DNA of 64,000 nt from Okapia johnstoni (Eukaryota > Chordata > Mammalia > Artiodactyla > Giraffidae). Positions 11,288 to 22,850 of the stretch are shown in pieces. Each line of letters begins with the position of its first letter. Position 1 is the stretch's first letter. The stretch spans positions 77,209,001 to 77,273,000 of the forward strand of contig CM044312.1 of the NCBI GenBank assembly GCA_024291935.2, written 5' to 3'. The notes beneath the pieces are model-generated. The model ran no database searches. It saw only the letters and a list, made by a program, of their open reading frames with translations, and had not been told where the DNA came from. The translations under genes and the position numbers were made by a program.

Positions 11288-12725
11288 ATACTTTTATGTG
11301 AGTCTAGAGTCTCAAATTAAAGTTGTATTTGTGCTTATCTCCCTTATGCCCTTCACCACTTACTTTGAAACATATTATTAACATAGAGAAGATATTAATA
11401 TCTCATAGGATTTGATTAGGATTCACCATGGATTCTTACTTTTATGCCAATCCATTAATTAACATCTCAAAGGTGGGAAAATTGTCATTTCATATCAACC
11501 TGGCTTTGGTGATCACTGTACTTAACTAAGGAGAACAAATAAGTTTTGGAGGGAAATTCTGGAGCAGCTGGATAATATACACAGTTCTAGCTTGGCTTTT
11601 ACTAGTGTTTAGTTTGGTTTAATTTATTTGTTTATAAGGCAAGGAAGAAAAATATAATCCTTGAAACCTCATTAAGAATGCTTCAAGGCTCTGAATTGTT
11701 CAATATAAATGACAGAGTCACACTAATCTATCTTCCAAATTTTTAACCTCTTCCTGGAATGGTTCTGTTGAAGTATAGGAGTTAGGAGGTTAGAAGCTTC
11801 TATTTTTATCCTTTATTTTATTCCTAATCTAGCATAATACTTGGTATATAAGACACGTTAAACTTATTATGGAGAATGAAAGAAATCACGAGTAAGTGAA
11901 TGAATGGAGCCAAATAAAAATTGTGAAGTATTGACACAGATGTGATGATCTGAACAACATATTATTGTCTTCGGAGGGTATAGACCAAACTACGTTTCTT
12001 AAATCAAACAATGATGTAATCAGAAAATATTGATGTACTTTATGTACTGCTATTGTTTATCTTTAGTTCTAAAGGTATTTAAGAACTGAATGACAAATTA
12101 GGAAATTGCATTTCTCCTCTTGCCATTTTATAGACAGTTTAAATCTCAACCTGTCCAAAATACCAGAGAAACCTGACATTTGAAAAGCTACCTTGGCTAC
12201 TTTGCTGGACACTTGGAGTACTGAAAATATAACTCATAGGAAAGAACTTGCATAAAAGAACAGGAAACTTTCATGAGTCAATCTCATCGAGCAAGATAAT
12301 ACAGTGTGTTTAATAACAAAAAATTATAAAGTATCTGGTGGAGAGAAGGACCTATACTGGGGAGAAATTATAGTATATTTGAAAAATGAAGTTATTTTTG
12401 ATGACCCAAATACAAAACAAACAGAGATTCAAAACACACACACATAAAGAAAAACCAGTTGGTATAAAAAGATAATGCAGTCTACCTTATATTTGTATTG
12501 TATTCTAAAATTTTACAGTATATACATGTATACCTGCACACATGACATTACATTTCACATACTATTTTTAAATCCTTTACTTAATTCTGCACTTAAAATA
12601 GCATGTCATTATATTTATAAAAATAAATTAGTCATATTTTCAAAAGGAAAAACAGCATAGTGGCAGACTTCATAGATAAAAGAAATAGAGGAATGACAAG
12701 AACCAGTCTTTTCATATATTATATA

Positions 12726-12727
<2 letters not shown>
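11288..12727. other. AT-rich unique DNA
   Basis: No recognised repeat, RNA or coding frame. Confidence 0.5.

Positions 12728-12758
<31 letters not shown>
12728..12758 (+). repeat. (TG)n microsatellite
   Basis: An uninterrupted run of about 15 TG units. Its length and purity make it likely to be polymorphic. Confidence 0.97.
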
Positions 12759-12759
<1 letters not shown>

Positions 12760-12761
<2 letters not shown>

Positions 12762-13410
12762 AACAGCAAAATCTTCAGATACTTTTGGTAATAAGGCAGC
12801 AAACTTTTGAAGCAGGCTAAAAAACTATGTTGCAAATCTGGGTGGGTACTCAGAGGTGTAGCAAATTTAACATGAACACTTCAAGAAAAGAGCCTCAGGA
12901 ATGAAAAGTACAAAAGAAGGCACTTTGATCCAGCAGTTAGGATGAAGTGAGTGAAGCAAGTAAACATCTTCATTCCTCTACAGAGGGGTTCATTGTGCTA
13001 CATACAACAATGTTAACATTATTCACTCAAGTTGTAGGCAAAGGGGTAGAGATTCTGTCCATCTTTCTAATCACCCCTACTTCAAATTATCTGTAAATCT
13101 GTCTCTATCTACAGACCTGTGACTAGTTACCTAGCTAGAAAGCAATTCAATACCAATCATGAAAAATATAATGCCACAATCCATTTTAGATGTAACATCT
13201 GGAAACACACATACACACACATATAAGTAAAGCACATGTACACACATACACATATATAAGTATGTATATGTATGTACACATATAGATACACACACTTGTA
13301 TTTCTAACATTTTGGTAACAGAATTTATGAAGTTAGAAATATCAAATTATTGTTTCTTCCAGTACCATATTATTTACATATTGTTATTTTCTCCTAATAG
13401 TTCACTTCAC
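12760..13410. other. Unique DNA with CA/TA-rich patch
   Basis: A degenerate purine-pyrimidine alternating stretch (ACACAC, ATATAT and GTATGT mixed) lies at about 13202-13300. The rest is featureless. Confidence 0.55.
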
Positions 13411-13634
13411 TGTGTGCGTGCTCAGTTGCTTCAGTCATGTCTGACTCTTTGCTCCCCCACAGACCGTCACCCACCAGACTCTTCTGTCCATGGAATTATC
13501 CCAAGTAAGAATACTGGAGTGGGTTGCCAGTTCCTCCTCCAGAGGATCTTCCCAATCCAGGGATTGAACTGGCATCTCCTATGTCTCCTACGTTGACAGG
13601 CAGATTCTTTACCTCTGAGCTAACTGGGAAGTCC
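13411..13634 (-). mobile_element. Bov-tA SINE
   Basis: Antisense SINE. The minus strand reads from the tRNA-like head at 13634 (GGACTTCCCAGTTAGCTCAG) to the tail near 13411. A short TTCACTT repeat at 13401-13407 and 13635-13641 is a plausible target duplication. Confidence 0.9.
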
Positions 13635-13641
13635 TTCACTT

Positions 13642-15391
13642 ACCTAGATACTGCAAATCACAATGTAGGCTGTTACTGCTTTCTGCTCTTGTAGTTAGAT
13701 ATGGAAAAACCAGAGTCAGTCTTGTATATGTAACACAGGTGAAATGCCCTTCCCACTACCCTCCATATAGCCATATAGCCTTCATTTATATGACCAATTC
13801 CCTGTTACTTATCTCTTAAGATTTTTAAAAGTTTTTTTAGCTGAGAGAATTCACAAGGTCCCAGACAAACTAGCCTGCCAGCACCAGTTCTGGGTTTCAT
13901 TCCTTCAAACACTGATTATCTAGTATATAAGAAATGATTTCAGTCACTGAATAAAAATTAAACCAGTTATCCCTGCTACAAAAGCCAGCTAATTGTTACT
14001 GTAGCAGAGATTATGATGACTAAATTTACTTACAGGTATGGAAACTTTATTAACAAAGTAGGTGGTAGGAAAGTAGGATTTAAAAAAAAATAAATCTAGA
14101 TCTACCAAAAGAAATGAACAGATGAGAAAAAAAATTCAAAATCATAAGGATGTCAGTGATAGGAATGAGGTATCTTCATGAATGATCAGTATTAGCCCCC
14201 CTGTGAGAGACATGTAAGAACTCTACATTATTATATTTTGTTTCACTTTTCACTTAAAAATTGATCTATATTCTTAATAATTCACTTTAATATAATTTGC
14301 TTTAGTTTTTGATTCTGAGCCTTCAGTTGGGGACACTGATAGTTCTCATAGTTTATTGTTCAGGAAACAGATAACATCATCTAGTTTAAAAATTCTCATA
14401 TTTGATTTCTTCTAATAATCCAAATAAGATCCACTGAGTTCCTTAGCTAAGATTAAATACACATTTCCATAAGATATTTGTTTTTAAAAGGAAACAATGT
14501 TTATACAGTTAACTGGGTTACTTAAATGCAAAAATGAGATAAAATGGAAAATTAGTTAAAATCCCCTGACTTACAGCACCCCAGGGTATATTTACAGTTA
14601 GGACACACACATGAGAAGATAGAAAGTCTCCTCTCACATCTCATAGACTGTTGAGAAAAGGTAGTTGGAAAAATGTGTAGTTGGAAACTTTGAAAAACAT
14701 TTAGTCCAACTCTTAAAATGCCATGTCAAAATTTAAAACGTCCCAATAGACTCTGATAATATTATTTTGTTAAAATATATAAACAACATTTGTGCCAAAC
14801 GACTGCTGGCACAGTCATTTGATTTGCTAACATCAAACTTCCAAAGCCACAAAAAATTATACCGTGAATCTTGAGAAATACCTGCAATAACTAGACTAAA
14901 AAATCTAGAAAACTGAGATTAAAGAATAATACACGTTAAAGAATAAACACTGCTTGCTTCACAGTGTTTTCCATTTACTTTCACTCTGGTAGAGGTTTTC
15001 TGAGTTCTCAATTTTAAGATTCAGGGCCTATGATTCACATTAGCATCTAATAGTCTACATGATTCCAAAACTGTGTGCCAAGGCATCCTGGAGTGCTAAG
15101 AGCACTTATAGGATGTGCTGAGGGATATTTTAAAATGTCAAGGTAAACAGAACAGCATTCAACATCTGTCAGACACAGATATTGCATCCTTACAAATTAC
15201 TAGTCAAGGTATTTCACAGTTTCAATGTTAGAGAGTGCAACATTCCTTTCAAGGGCAGCATAGCTGTGCAAAGCTGGGTTTTCAGCAGGTCATATGATAA
15301 AAAGCAAGTCTCCTAAAGATCCATGTGGAACAGGTAATGAAGATGACAGTGTTCCATTTGTTTCCAAGGTTTGAGAAGTGGTGCAATGCCC
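13642..15391. other. AT-rich unique DNA
   Basis: No recognised element in about 1.75 kb. Confidence 0.5.
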
Positions 15392-15427
<36 letters not shown>

Positions 15428-15431
15428 CACC
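15392..15431 (+). repeat. (CA)n microsatellite, interrupted
   Basis: Two CA runs of about nine units each, separated by one AA interruption near 15411-15413. Confidence 0.95.
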
Positions 15432-15527
15432 CATCAATAAGTAATTATGGTTATTTAAGAGTAAAACTATTAATTTTATTTTTTCTTTCAATTTAGGCTG
15501 TCAGAACATAAATACTTGTTAAGTGGC

Positions 15528-15722
15528 TTGTGTTAGTCACTCAGTCGTGTCTGACCATGACCCCACAGACTGTAGCCTGCCAGGCTTCTCTGTCCATGGA
15601 ATTCTCCAGGCAAGAATACTGGAGTGGATTGCCATTGCCATCTCCAGGGGATCCTCCTGACCCAGGGATTGAACCCAGATCTCCTACACTGAGGGCAGAT
15701 TCTTTACTGTCTGAGTCACCAG
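15528..15722 (-). mobile_element. Bov-tA SINE
   Basis: Antisense copy. It has the body AATTCTCCAGGCAAGAATAC and the reverse of the tRNA-like box B (GGGATTGAACCC at about 15665-15676). The tRNA 5' end is slightly truncated (GTCTGAGTCACCAG). Confidence 0.9.
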
Positions 15723-16370
15723 AACTAATAAGCTGCATGACTGCAACTATTTAATTAACAGAATTCTTGCTTTTTGTTCATTTGTTAGCATAATGGTGCC
15801 ATGGAAATGTTACTGAGCCAAGGTACTATGAACTGAAAAGCTTTGGAAATTTTCATTCTAAGTGCTTTTCTAGGAAATTTAAAAATGTGTCACTACAAGT
15901 AGCATCACCCACTTTGCTAATACAACATACAAATTAATTTACTGCTTGACTCTTCAAGCTTTATTTTAATATCTCCTTCACTCTTCTGTATTTTCTAGCT
16001 CTTGCCAGATTTGTAGCCAGAAGATTATAGTCAATGAAGCTTTTCTATGTTGTTGTTTTCAAGTTTATGTCTAAGTTCACCAGGTAGGTAGTACCCTGGT
16101 ATAACAATGTCCTTATTGTGGTACCAAAATTAAGCCCCACTGGAGACAATCCAAAGCTGACTTTCTTCGCACTGACTTCCCTTCATAGTGACAATGTTAT
16201 TTTGTTTGCTTGTTTGTTTCCCGTTGAGTTCCTTTCATTGTAAATGTGAGATAACATAATATTTCAAAACAATGATTTCAGAGTCTTAAAAATAATTTAA
16301 CCAAGTTATAATATTGAAAAGTTTAATATCAACTTGAACTTCTTTCAATTGCCAAGCAATACAAATGTTT
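15723..16370. other. Unique DNA
   Basis: Nothing recognisable. Confidence 0.5.
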
Positions 16371-16387
16371 AAATAGCACTGTTACAA

Positions 16388-17055
16388 TGAACATTGGGAT
16401 GCATGTATTCTTTCCAATCATATTTTTCTCCACATATATGCCCAGGAATGGGACTGCTCGATTATATGGTATCTCCGTTTTTAGCTTTTTAAGAAATCTC
16501 CATCGCAGTGCTATTTGCAATAGCCAGGACATGGATGCAACCTAAATGTCCATCGACAGACGAATGGATGAAGATGTGGTACATACATCAATGCAAGATT
16601 ACTCAGCCATTAAAAAGAATGAAATAATGTCATTTGCAGCAGCATAGATGGACTTGGAGATTAACATACTAAGTCAGAAAGACAAATATCATATGATATT
16701 GCTTAAAACTGGAAGTTTTTTTAAAAAATGATACAAATGAACTGATTAACAAAACAAAATCTGACTCACTGACTTAGAGAACGAGCATACAGTTACCAGA
16801 GAGGAGAGGTAGCAGCGAGGGATAAATTGGGGGTCTGGAACTGACATGCACACACTGCTATATTTAAAATAGATAACCAACAAGGGCCTACTGTATAGCA
16901 CAGGAAACTCTGCTCAATATTATGTAATAATCTAAATGGGGAAAGAAATTGAAAAAGAACAGATATAGGTACTTGTATAACTGAACCACTTTGCTATACA
17001 CCTGAAACTAACACAGCATTGTTAACCAACTATACACCAATATAAAATGAAAATA
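16388..17055. mobile_element. L1 3' end with inverted 5' segment (twin-primed)
   Basis: The left part (about 16388-16501) is L1 ORF2 on the minus strand, reading WRFLKKLKTEIPYNRAVPFL through to CIPMF. The right part (about 16502-17055) is L1 on the plus strand, starting at GCAGTGCTATTTGCAATAGCC and running through the 3' UTR to CCAATATAAAATGAAAATAAA. The two parts are adjacent in a normal L1, so only the orientation of the 5' piece has flipped. This is the classic twin-priming product. A candidate 17-bp duplication with two mismatches flanks it (AAATAGCACTGTTACAA at 16371-16387 and AAATAGCACTATTACAT at 17056-17072). Confidence 0.85.
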
Positions 17056-17072
17056 AATAGCACTATTACATA

Positions 17073-17603
17073 CAATAAAGAAATAAACACACATTTAGGA
17101 AATTAGAAGTTATCTAATGTTATTGAGACTAAAAGGAAAGTAAAGCCACATAAGTAAATTGCCACAGAAAGTCTATGTAAAAATCGAATACAGAAAATGG
17201 TTATTCACGAAGTTTATTTTCTCCTTCCCTCTCTTGGTTCTGTACAGTCTTTTTTCCCTCCTTAATTTTTTACTTTGAAAATCTTCAATAAAACTAGGTA
17301 AGTTTCTCTACATTTACACATATATAAACAATTTCTGGAAATCTTGTAATCCCAAACTAAAGCAAAACTGAACAAAGCAAACATACAAACAAAAGAGTGT
17401 TATGTTCTTAACAAACAGTAATAGATCATTTTCCAAATCAACTCCAGAAAGTATATAGTTCTTCATCAGAAGATTTAACAATCAGAGTAGAACATATTTC
17501 AATATTGGTTAAAATTGAGCTTTATTATTGATTTGTGCTTATGTGTGATAATCATTCAGGCGTGCCATTTTTAATTTAATTATTACACTTTATTTGAATA
17601 CCA
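17073..17603. other. AT-rich unique DNA
   Basis: Nothing recognisable. Confidence 0.5.
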
Positions 17604-17613
17604 TTCTTTTCTA

Positions 17614-17828
17614 TGGGCTTCTCAGGTGGCGCTAGTGGTAAAGACCCACCTGCCAATGCAAGAAACGTAAGAGACACAAGTTCGATCCCTGGGTTGGGAA
17701 GATCCTGGGAGGAGGGCATGGAAACCTACCCCAATATTCTTGCCTGGAGAATCCACGGACAAAGGAGCCCGGTGGGCTACAGTCCATGGGGTCGCAAAGA
17801 GTCAGATAGGACTGAATGACTAAGCACA
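17614..17828 (+). mobile_element. Bov-tA SINE
   Basis: Sense SINE with a well-preserved tRNA-like head (GGGCTTCTCAGGTGGCGCTA) and box B (AGTTCGATCCC). The tail ends GACTGAATGACTAAGCACAC. The flanks TTCTTTTCTA (left) and TTCTTTCTA (right) look like a decayed target duplication. Confidence 0.92.
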
Positions 17829-18340
17829 CCTTCTTTCTACATTCTCAAAGCATCTCATATAATGCTTTTTGCCTTAATATTTCATATTCAGTTATACTGA
17901 ATTGAAGGTTCTAGGCTATCTTGAAGTTTTATGCTACACTTTTCCTAAAAGATGTTAAATAACTTGTAATTCAAATTATAAACTGACAAATTTTAGAACC
18001 TCTCTAAAAAGAATCAAATTTTCTAGCTCACTTGGATTAAAACAATGAAAATGTCCAGAAAACTAATTTGCAAAATAAATCTGTTACAAATTTGTCCCGA
18101 ATGGTTTTATTTACTTTCTAATTATATTGTTAGGTAAGAAGTTAGGCATGAGCAACAAGGGTTGGCCTAGCTGAAATGGATTCAAGCTGACTTCTAAACC
18201 CCATCCCAGACACACCCAGGAGAGCTCACAGATGTGCTACAAAAATAACCACAAAGACTTTCCAACTCCTGCACACATACCCTAGGCACACAGTGGATGC
18301 AAACTAACTACAGGGGCTTCCTCAAGTAACCTTAGGAAAC

Positions 18341-18359
18341 TGCTGCTGCTGCTGCTGCT
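18341..18359 (+). repeat. (TGC)n microsatellite
   Basis: Six TGC units at the edge of the Bov-A2 element, the family's usual simple-repeat tail seen from the other strand. Confidence 0.9.
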
Positions 18360-18526
18360 AAGTCGCTTCAGTCATGTTCGACTCTGTGAGACTCCATAGA
18401 CGGCAGCCCACCATGCTCCGCCATCCCTGGGATTCTCCAGGCAAGAATACTGGAGTGGGTTGCCATTTCCTTCTCCAGTGCATGAAAGGGAAAAGTGAAA
18501 GTGAAGTTGCTCAGTCATGTCTGACT
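18341..18526 (-). mobile_element. Bov-A2 SINE with 10-bp TSD
   Basis: Antisense Bov-A2, which lacks the tRNA head. It starts (on the plus strand) with a (TGC)n run, then AAGTCGCTTCAGTCATG, the body and the GTGAAAGTGAAGT linker, with part of a second monomer. The exact duplication CTTAGGAAAC at 18331-18340 and 18527-18536 flanks it. It interrupts the probable LTR. Confidence 0.95.
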
Positions 18527-18979
18527 CTTAGGAAACCAGGAGTCCATTAAGGGTTCATAAATATTCTACACATATATACATCTGATTATAGCATACTGAA
18601 TTATGGGAAGACATACACAACAGAGCCTGTTGTTACGTAACCTGCAGCTGCCCATTTGCATCTCCTTTCTTGATTTGTGGTGGGTACAAGCCCTATTTTG
18701 CACAGGGCACAACCAAAAGGAAAAGATGGGAAGTATAAAAAGGAGGAAGTCAAGAGGGACTGGGAGAACTACTCCTTTGGGGTCAGACTGCTCCCATGTC
18801 TTAGGAGTGTCTGTTTAATAAAGATCTATCTGCCTGAGATGTTAACTAAGCTGTAACTAGTCTGGTTTTGGTTTTTTTGTTTGTTTGTTTGATTGTTTGT
18901 TTTTATTCTTTGTAGCCAAAGATGGAGAAGCTCTATACAGTCAGCAAACAAGACCAGGAGCTGACTGTGGCTCAGATCA

Positions 18980-19055
18980 GTTCAGTAACTCAATCGTGCC
19001 TGACTATTTATGACCCCATGGGCTACAGCACGCCAGGTCTCCCTATCCATCACCA
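18980..19055 (-). mobile_element. 76-bp antisense BovB 3'-end insertion
   Basis: A short foreign stretch splits the endonuclease coding sequence. Compared with the full-length copy, GGCTCAGATCATGAACTCC is broken after GATCA. The insert is the reverse complement of the last ~76 bp of BovB (CAGTAACTCAATCGTG through GACCCCATGGG to CCATCACCA). The short flanking repeat ATCA (18976-18979 and 19056-19059) fits a very small retrotransposition event. Confidence 0.75.
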
Positions 19056-19295
19056 ATCATGAACTCATTATCGCAAATTCAGACTTACATTGAAGAAAGT
19101 AGGGAAAACCACTAGATCATTCAGGTATGACCTAAATCAAATCCCTTAAGATTATACAGTGGAAGTGACAAATAGATTCAAGGGATTAGATCTTACAGAG
19201 TGCCTGAAGAACTATGGATGGAGGTTTGTAACATTGTACAAGAGGCAGTAATTAAGACCATCCATAAGAAAAAGAAATACAAAAAGGCAAAATGA

Positions 19296-20090
19296 TTGTC
19301 TGAGGAGGCCTTACAAATAGCTGAGGAAAGAAGAGAAGTGAAAGACGAAAGAGAAAAGGAAAGATATACCCATCTGAATGCAGAGATTCAAAGAATAGCA
19401 AGGAGAGATAAGAAAGCCTTCCTCGGCGATCAATGCAAAGAAATAGAGGAAAACAATAGAATGGGAAAGGCTAGAGATCTTTTCAAGAAAATTAGAGATA
19501 CCAAGGGACCATTTCATGCAAAGATGGGCTCGATAAAGGACAGAAATGGTATGGACCTAACAGAAGCAGCAGATATTAAGAAGAGGTGGCAAGAATACAC
19601 GGAAGAACTATACAAAAAAGATGTTCATGACCCAGATAATCACGATGGTGTGATCACTCACCTGGAGCCAGACATCCTGGAATGTGAAGTCAAGTGGGCC
19701 TTAGGAAGCATCACTACGAACAAAGCTAGTGGAGGTGATGCAATTCCAGTTAAGCTATTTCAAATCCTAAAAGATAATGCTGTGAAAGTGCTGAACTCAA
19801 TATGCCAGCAAATTTGGAAAACTCAGCAGTGGCCACAGGACTGGAAAAGATCAGTTTTCATTCCAATCCTAAAGAAAGGCAATGCCAAAGAATGCTCAAA
19901 CTACCACACAAATGCACTCGTCTCATACGCTAGCAAAGTAATGCTCGAAATTCTCCAAGCCAGGCTTCAACAGTACGTGAACTGCGAACTTCCAGATATT
20001 CAAGCTGGATTTAGAAAAGGCAGAGGAACCAGAGATCAAATTGCCAGCATCCGCTGGATCATCGAAAAAGCAAGAGAGTTCCAAAAATAA
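19296..20090 (+). pseudogene. BovB linker and RT N-terminal remnant
   Basis: 264 open codons from the region between endonuclease and RT (EERREVKDEREKERYTHLNA, charged and probably helical) into the RT fingers (NKASGGDAIP) and FRKGRGTRDQIASI. It stops at a TAA created by a one-base insertion near 20087. In a live element it would be the middle of the single BovB polyprotein. Confidence 0.85.
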
Positions 20091-20541
20091 CATCTACTTC
20101 TGCTTTATTGACTACACCAATGCCTTTGCCTGTGTGGATCACAACAAACTGTGGAAAATTCTGAAGGAGATGGGCATACCAGACCACCTGACCTGCCTCC
20201 TGAGAAATCTGTATGCAGGTCAGGAAGCAACAGTTGGAACTGGACATGGAACAACAGACTGGTTCCAAATAGGGAAAGGAGTACGTCAAAGCTGTTCATT
20301 GTCACCATGCTTATTTAACTTACATGCAGAGTACATCATGAGAAATGCTGGGCTGGATGAAGCACAAGCTAGAATCAAGATTGCCAGGAGAAATATCAAT
20401 AACCTCAGATATGCAGATGAGATGACCCTTATGGCAGAAAGTGAAGAAGAACTAAAGAGCCTCTTGATGAAAGTGAAAGAAGAGAGTGAAAATGTTGGCT
20501 TAAAACTCAACATTCAGAAAACTAAAAATCATGGCATCTAG
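20041..20541 (+). pseudogene. BovB RT core remnant with mutated YADD
   Basis: Continues the RT in the next frame. Motif A reads FIDYTNAFACVD, keeping the first Asp. Motif B reads GVRQSCSLSPCLFNL, with a change at the conserved Gly of QGC. Motif C at 20410-20421 is YADE instead of YADD, so one of the two metal-binding aspartates is lost. The frame ends at about 20541. Confidence 0.85.
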
Positions 20542-21207
20542 TTCCATCACTTCATGGCAAACAGATGGGGAAAGAGCAGAAACAGTGAGAGACTTTATTT
20601 TTTTCGTCTCCAAAATCACTGCAGATGGTGACTGCAGCCATGAAATTAAAAGACAACTGCTCCTTGGAAGAAAAGCTATGACCAACCTAGAACAGCATAT
20701 TAAAAAGCAGAGACATTAGTTTGCCAACAAAGGTCCGTCTAGTCAAAGCTATGGTTTTTCCAGTAGTCATGTATGGATGTGAGAGTTGGACTATAAAGAA
20801 CGCTGAGCGCCAAAGAATTGATACTTTTGAACTGTGGTGTTAGAGAAGACTCTTCAGAGTCCCTTGGACTGACTGCAAGGAGATCCAACCAGTCCATCCT
20901 AAAGGAAATCAGTCCTGAATATTCATTGGAAGGACTGATGCTGAAGCTGAAACTCCAATACTTTGGCCACCTGATGTGAAGAACTGACTTATTAGAAAAG
21001 ATTCTGATACTGGGAAAGAATGACGGCAGGAGGAGAAGGGGATGACAGAGGATGAGATGGTTGGATGGCATCACCGACTCTATGGACATGAGTTTGAGTA
21101 AGCTCCAGGAGTTAGTGATGGACAGGGAAACCTGGTTTGCTGAACTCCATGGGGTCACAAAGAGTCGGACATGACTGAGGGACTGAACTGAACTGAACTG
21201 AACTAGT

Positions 21208-22796
21208 TTGTTGTTTCAAAGTCTTTAGTCCATCGTTCCCAATTTTTGTTGTGATGTGACAAAAACTGAGGGAGAGAAATAAAATAACCTGACAATATCA
21301 AATGTGCATTATGTATGGTTGTTATGGCCTGATAATATAATATAGGAAAATATTATCACCCTAAAATTTCCTGCTTCCCTCACTTTGATCTCTTTCTTGT
21401 TATATTTTATGTTTTATTTCACACCTACACTTACTTGTAGGTTAAGTATTTGTTTACACAGAGAGGGTGCTTTTTGATCTTAGGTTTGATTATTTCAAAC
21501 ACCTGACGGGCAAATTTTACTGAAATGTGCAAGTAAATAATGAGTGAATTGACCTCTTGCTGTTTATTAAACTAAATCAAAGCTGCATATGAAAGGATAA
21601 TTGCTAACCATGAGCAAATGACAGAGATTTCAATATTCACCACTAAATTCGATCTCAGATGAACAAATTAAATTTGGTAGTCAAAAGATATCTGTATTCT
21701 TGCCTAAAAAGAGGACTAGTCGTACAGTATGAGGACAACACAAACCTCCATTGTGTTTGTGGGGAAGACAAGTTGATAAGGATGAGAATGATCTCAGATT
21801 GAAGAAGTGAGTAAAAGTGTGTAAAAGGTCTTACAGTAAAAAAAAAAAAAAATGAGAGCTATTGACGATACCTGGAAAACAGTGAAACAATAGAGCATTT
21901 ACAGAGCTAATAATAATTTAATAATAAAAGAACATTTCTAAGATTAGGTACTAGTGATATGCCTTCAAATATACATTGATAATCTCATTATGAAAGTAAG
22001 TTCTATAGAAAGTAAATCTTAGAAAACAGATACAAATATTGATTTAGGTGATAAAGTGACCAAATGCTTGCTACCCACATGGTAAATTCTGTTATTCTAT
22101 AAGTCTAATTAAATCATAGAAAGCCCTATCATAGTTGTCAATCTTTTACTGTCAGTGCCCATGTAAATCAAATTCAAGTAGCCTAAGAAATTAAGATACT
22201 TGCACTTGTTCGTATTGGAATATTAACAGAAGGCTGTGACCCTGGTTCTGAGACAGGAAACTAATTATTGACAGGTAATTTCTAATCTTGACGATATTAA
22301 AAGTTAGGTGATTAGTAGGAGTCAAAGCATCATAATGACTTTACACTGAAATTGTTTCACTGAAAAATACCAGTAGAATTACATAGCAGAGATTCAATCA
22401 TCATTTGTATCCAAGATTTTGAACTGACCATATCTATAAAGAATACTGCGTGTGGTATGGCCATATATTATCCACAGACTGCTAGCTATGGCAAAGCGTC
22501 ACGCAGACACTCTCCTCTCCTTCTATCTGCTCAGCCCAAGGAGGCCGGCCCTTGTCTCCTCCTCCTTTCCAGAACACAGTGCTAAAGCTTGCTACTGAGC
22601 ACCTGGACTCCTATCTCCCCTGTGCCTACTAAACTGAGAAATGTTGAGATGTTACAGACCTCTAAGATCCCAACTCTCCCTATACTCCATTTTCTTAGGC
22701 TATACAGTAGTTAAAGCTCTCAATTAAAGTCAGATGGTAATAATTGATAGTGGCTGATAACATGTGCTGTAAACAGACCATTAACTATTTTTTTAA
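21208..22796. other. AT-rich unique DNA
   Basis: Contains a 16-base A run (21838-21853) and, at about 22480-22650, a modestly GC-richer patch with no recognisable motif. No gene call can be supported. Confidence 0.5.
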
Positions 22797-22850
22797 CTTA
22801 AACTTTTTATTTTGTATTAGAGTATAGCTGATTAACAATGTTGTGATAGT
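22797..22850 (-). mobile_element. L1 3'-terminal fragment, ~50 bp
   Basis: ATTTTGTATTAGAGTATAGC followed by TGATTAACAATGTTGTGATAGTTT matches the reverse complement of the extreme L1 3' end also seen at 24177-24385. It is an extremely short 5'-truncated insertion. Confidence 0.7.

Larger units (their letters stand above)
18128..18860 (+). mobile_element. Probable solo ERV LTR
   Basis: A region organised like a retroviral LTR and carrying a younger Bov-A2 insertion (18341-18536). In U3-like position it has a palindromic bZIP/C/EBP site TTACGTAA (18633-18640) and a perfect octamer ATTTGCAT (18654-18661). A TATA box TATAAAA (18734-18740) follows, and AATAAA (18817-18822) lies about 80 bp further on, as in a short R region. 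No gag, pol or env is present. I could not fix the ends or a TSD, and the family is unknown. The alternative is unique DNA with chance motifs. Confidence 0.42.
18900..21204 (+). mobile_element. BovB LINE, 5'-truncated, 2.3 kb
   Basis: Sense BovB starting late in the endonuclease domain (ATTCTTTGTAGCCAAAGATGG) and ending in (GAACT)n. It follows a T/G-rich (TTTG)n stretch at 18868-18900. A 7-bp AACTAGT repeat (18855-18861 and 21201-21207) may be the target duplication. Internally it carries a 76-bp antisense BovB-type insertion, a one-base insertion near 20087 that shifts the RT frame, and a further stop near 20540. The RT motif C has become YADE. It is dead. Confidence 0.94.

Noticed and set aside
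16371..16387. AAATAGCACTGTTACAA as plain L1 sequence
   Set aside because: Its reverse complement does resemble L1 at this point, but the alignment needs extra bases and the same string recurs at the other end of the insertion, so I prefer the target-duplication reading while flagging the doubt.
17614..17690. tRNA-like A and B boxes in the SINEs as real tRNA genes
   Set aside because: The heads are part of Bov-tA elements continuing into a BovB-derived body; acceptor and anticodon stems do not fold as a working tRNA.
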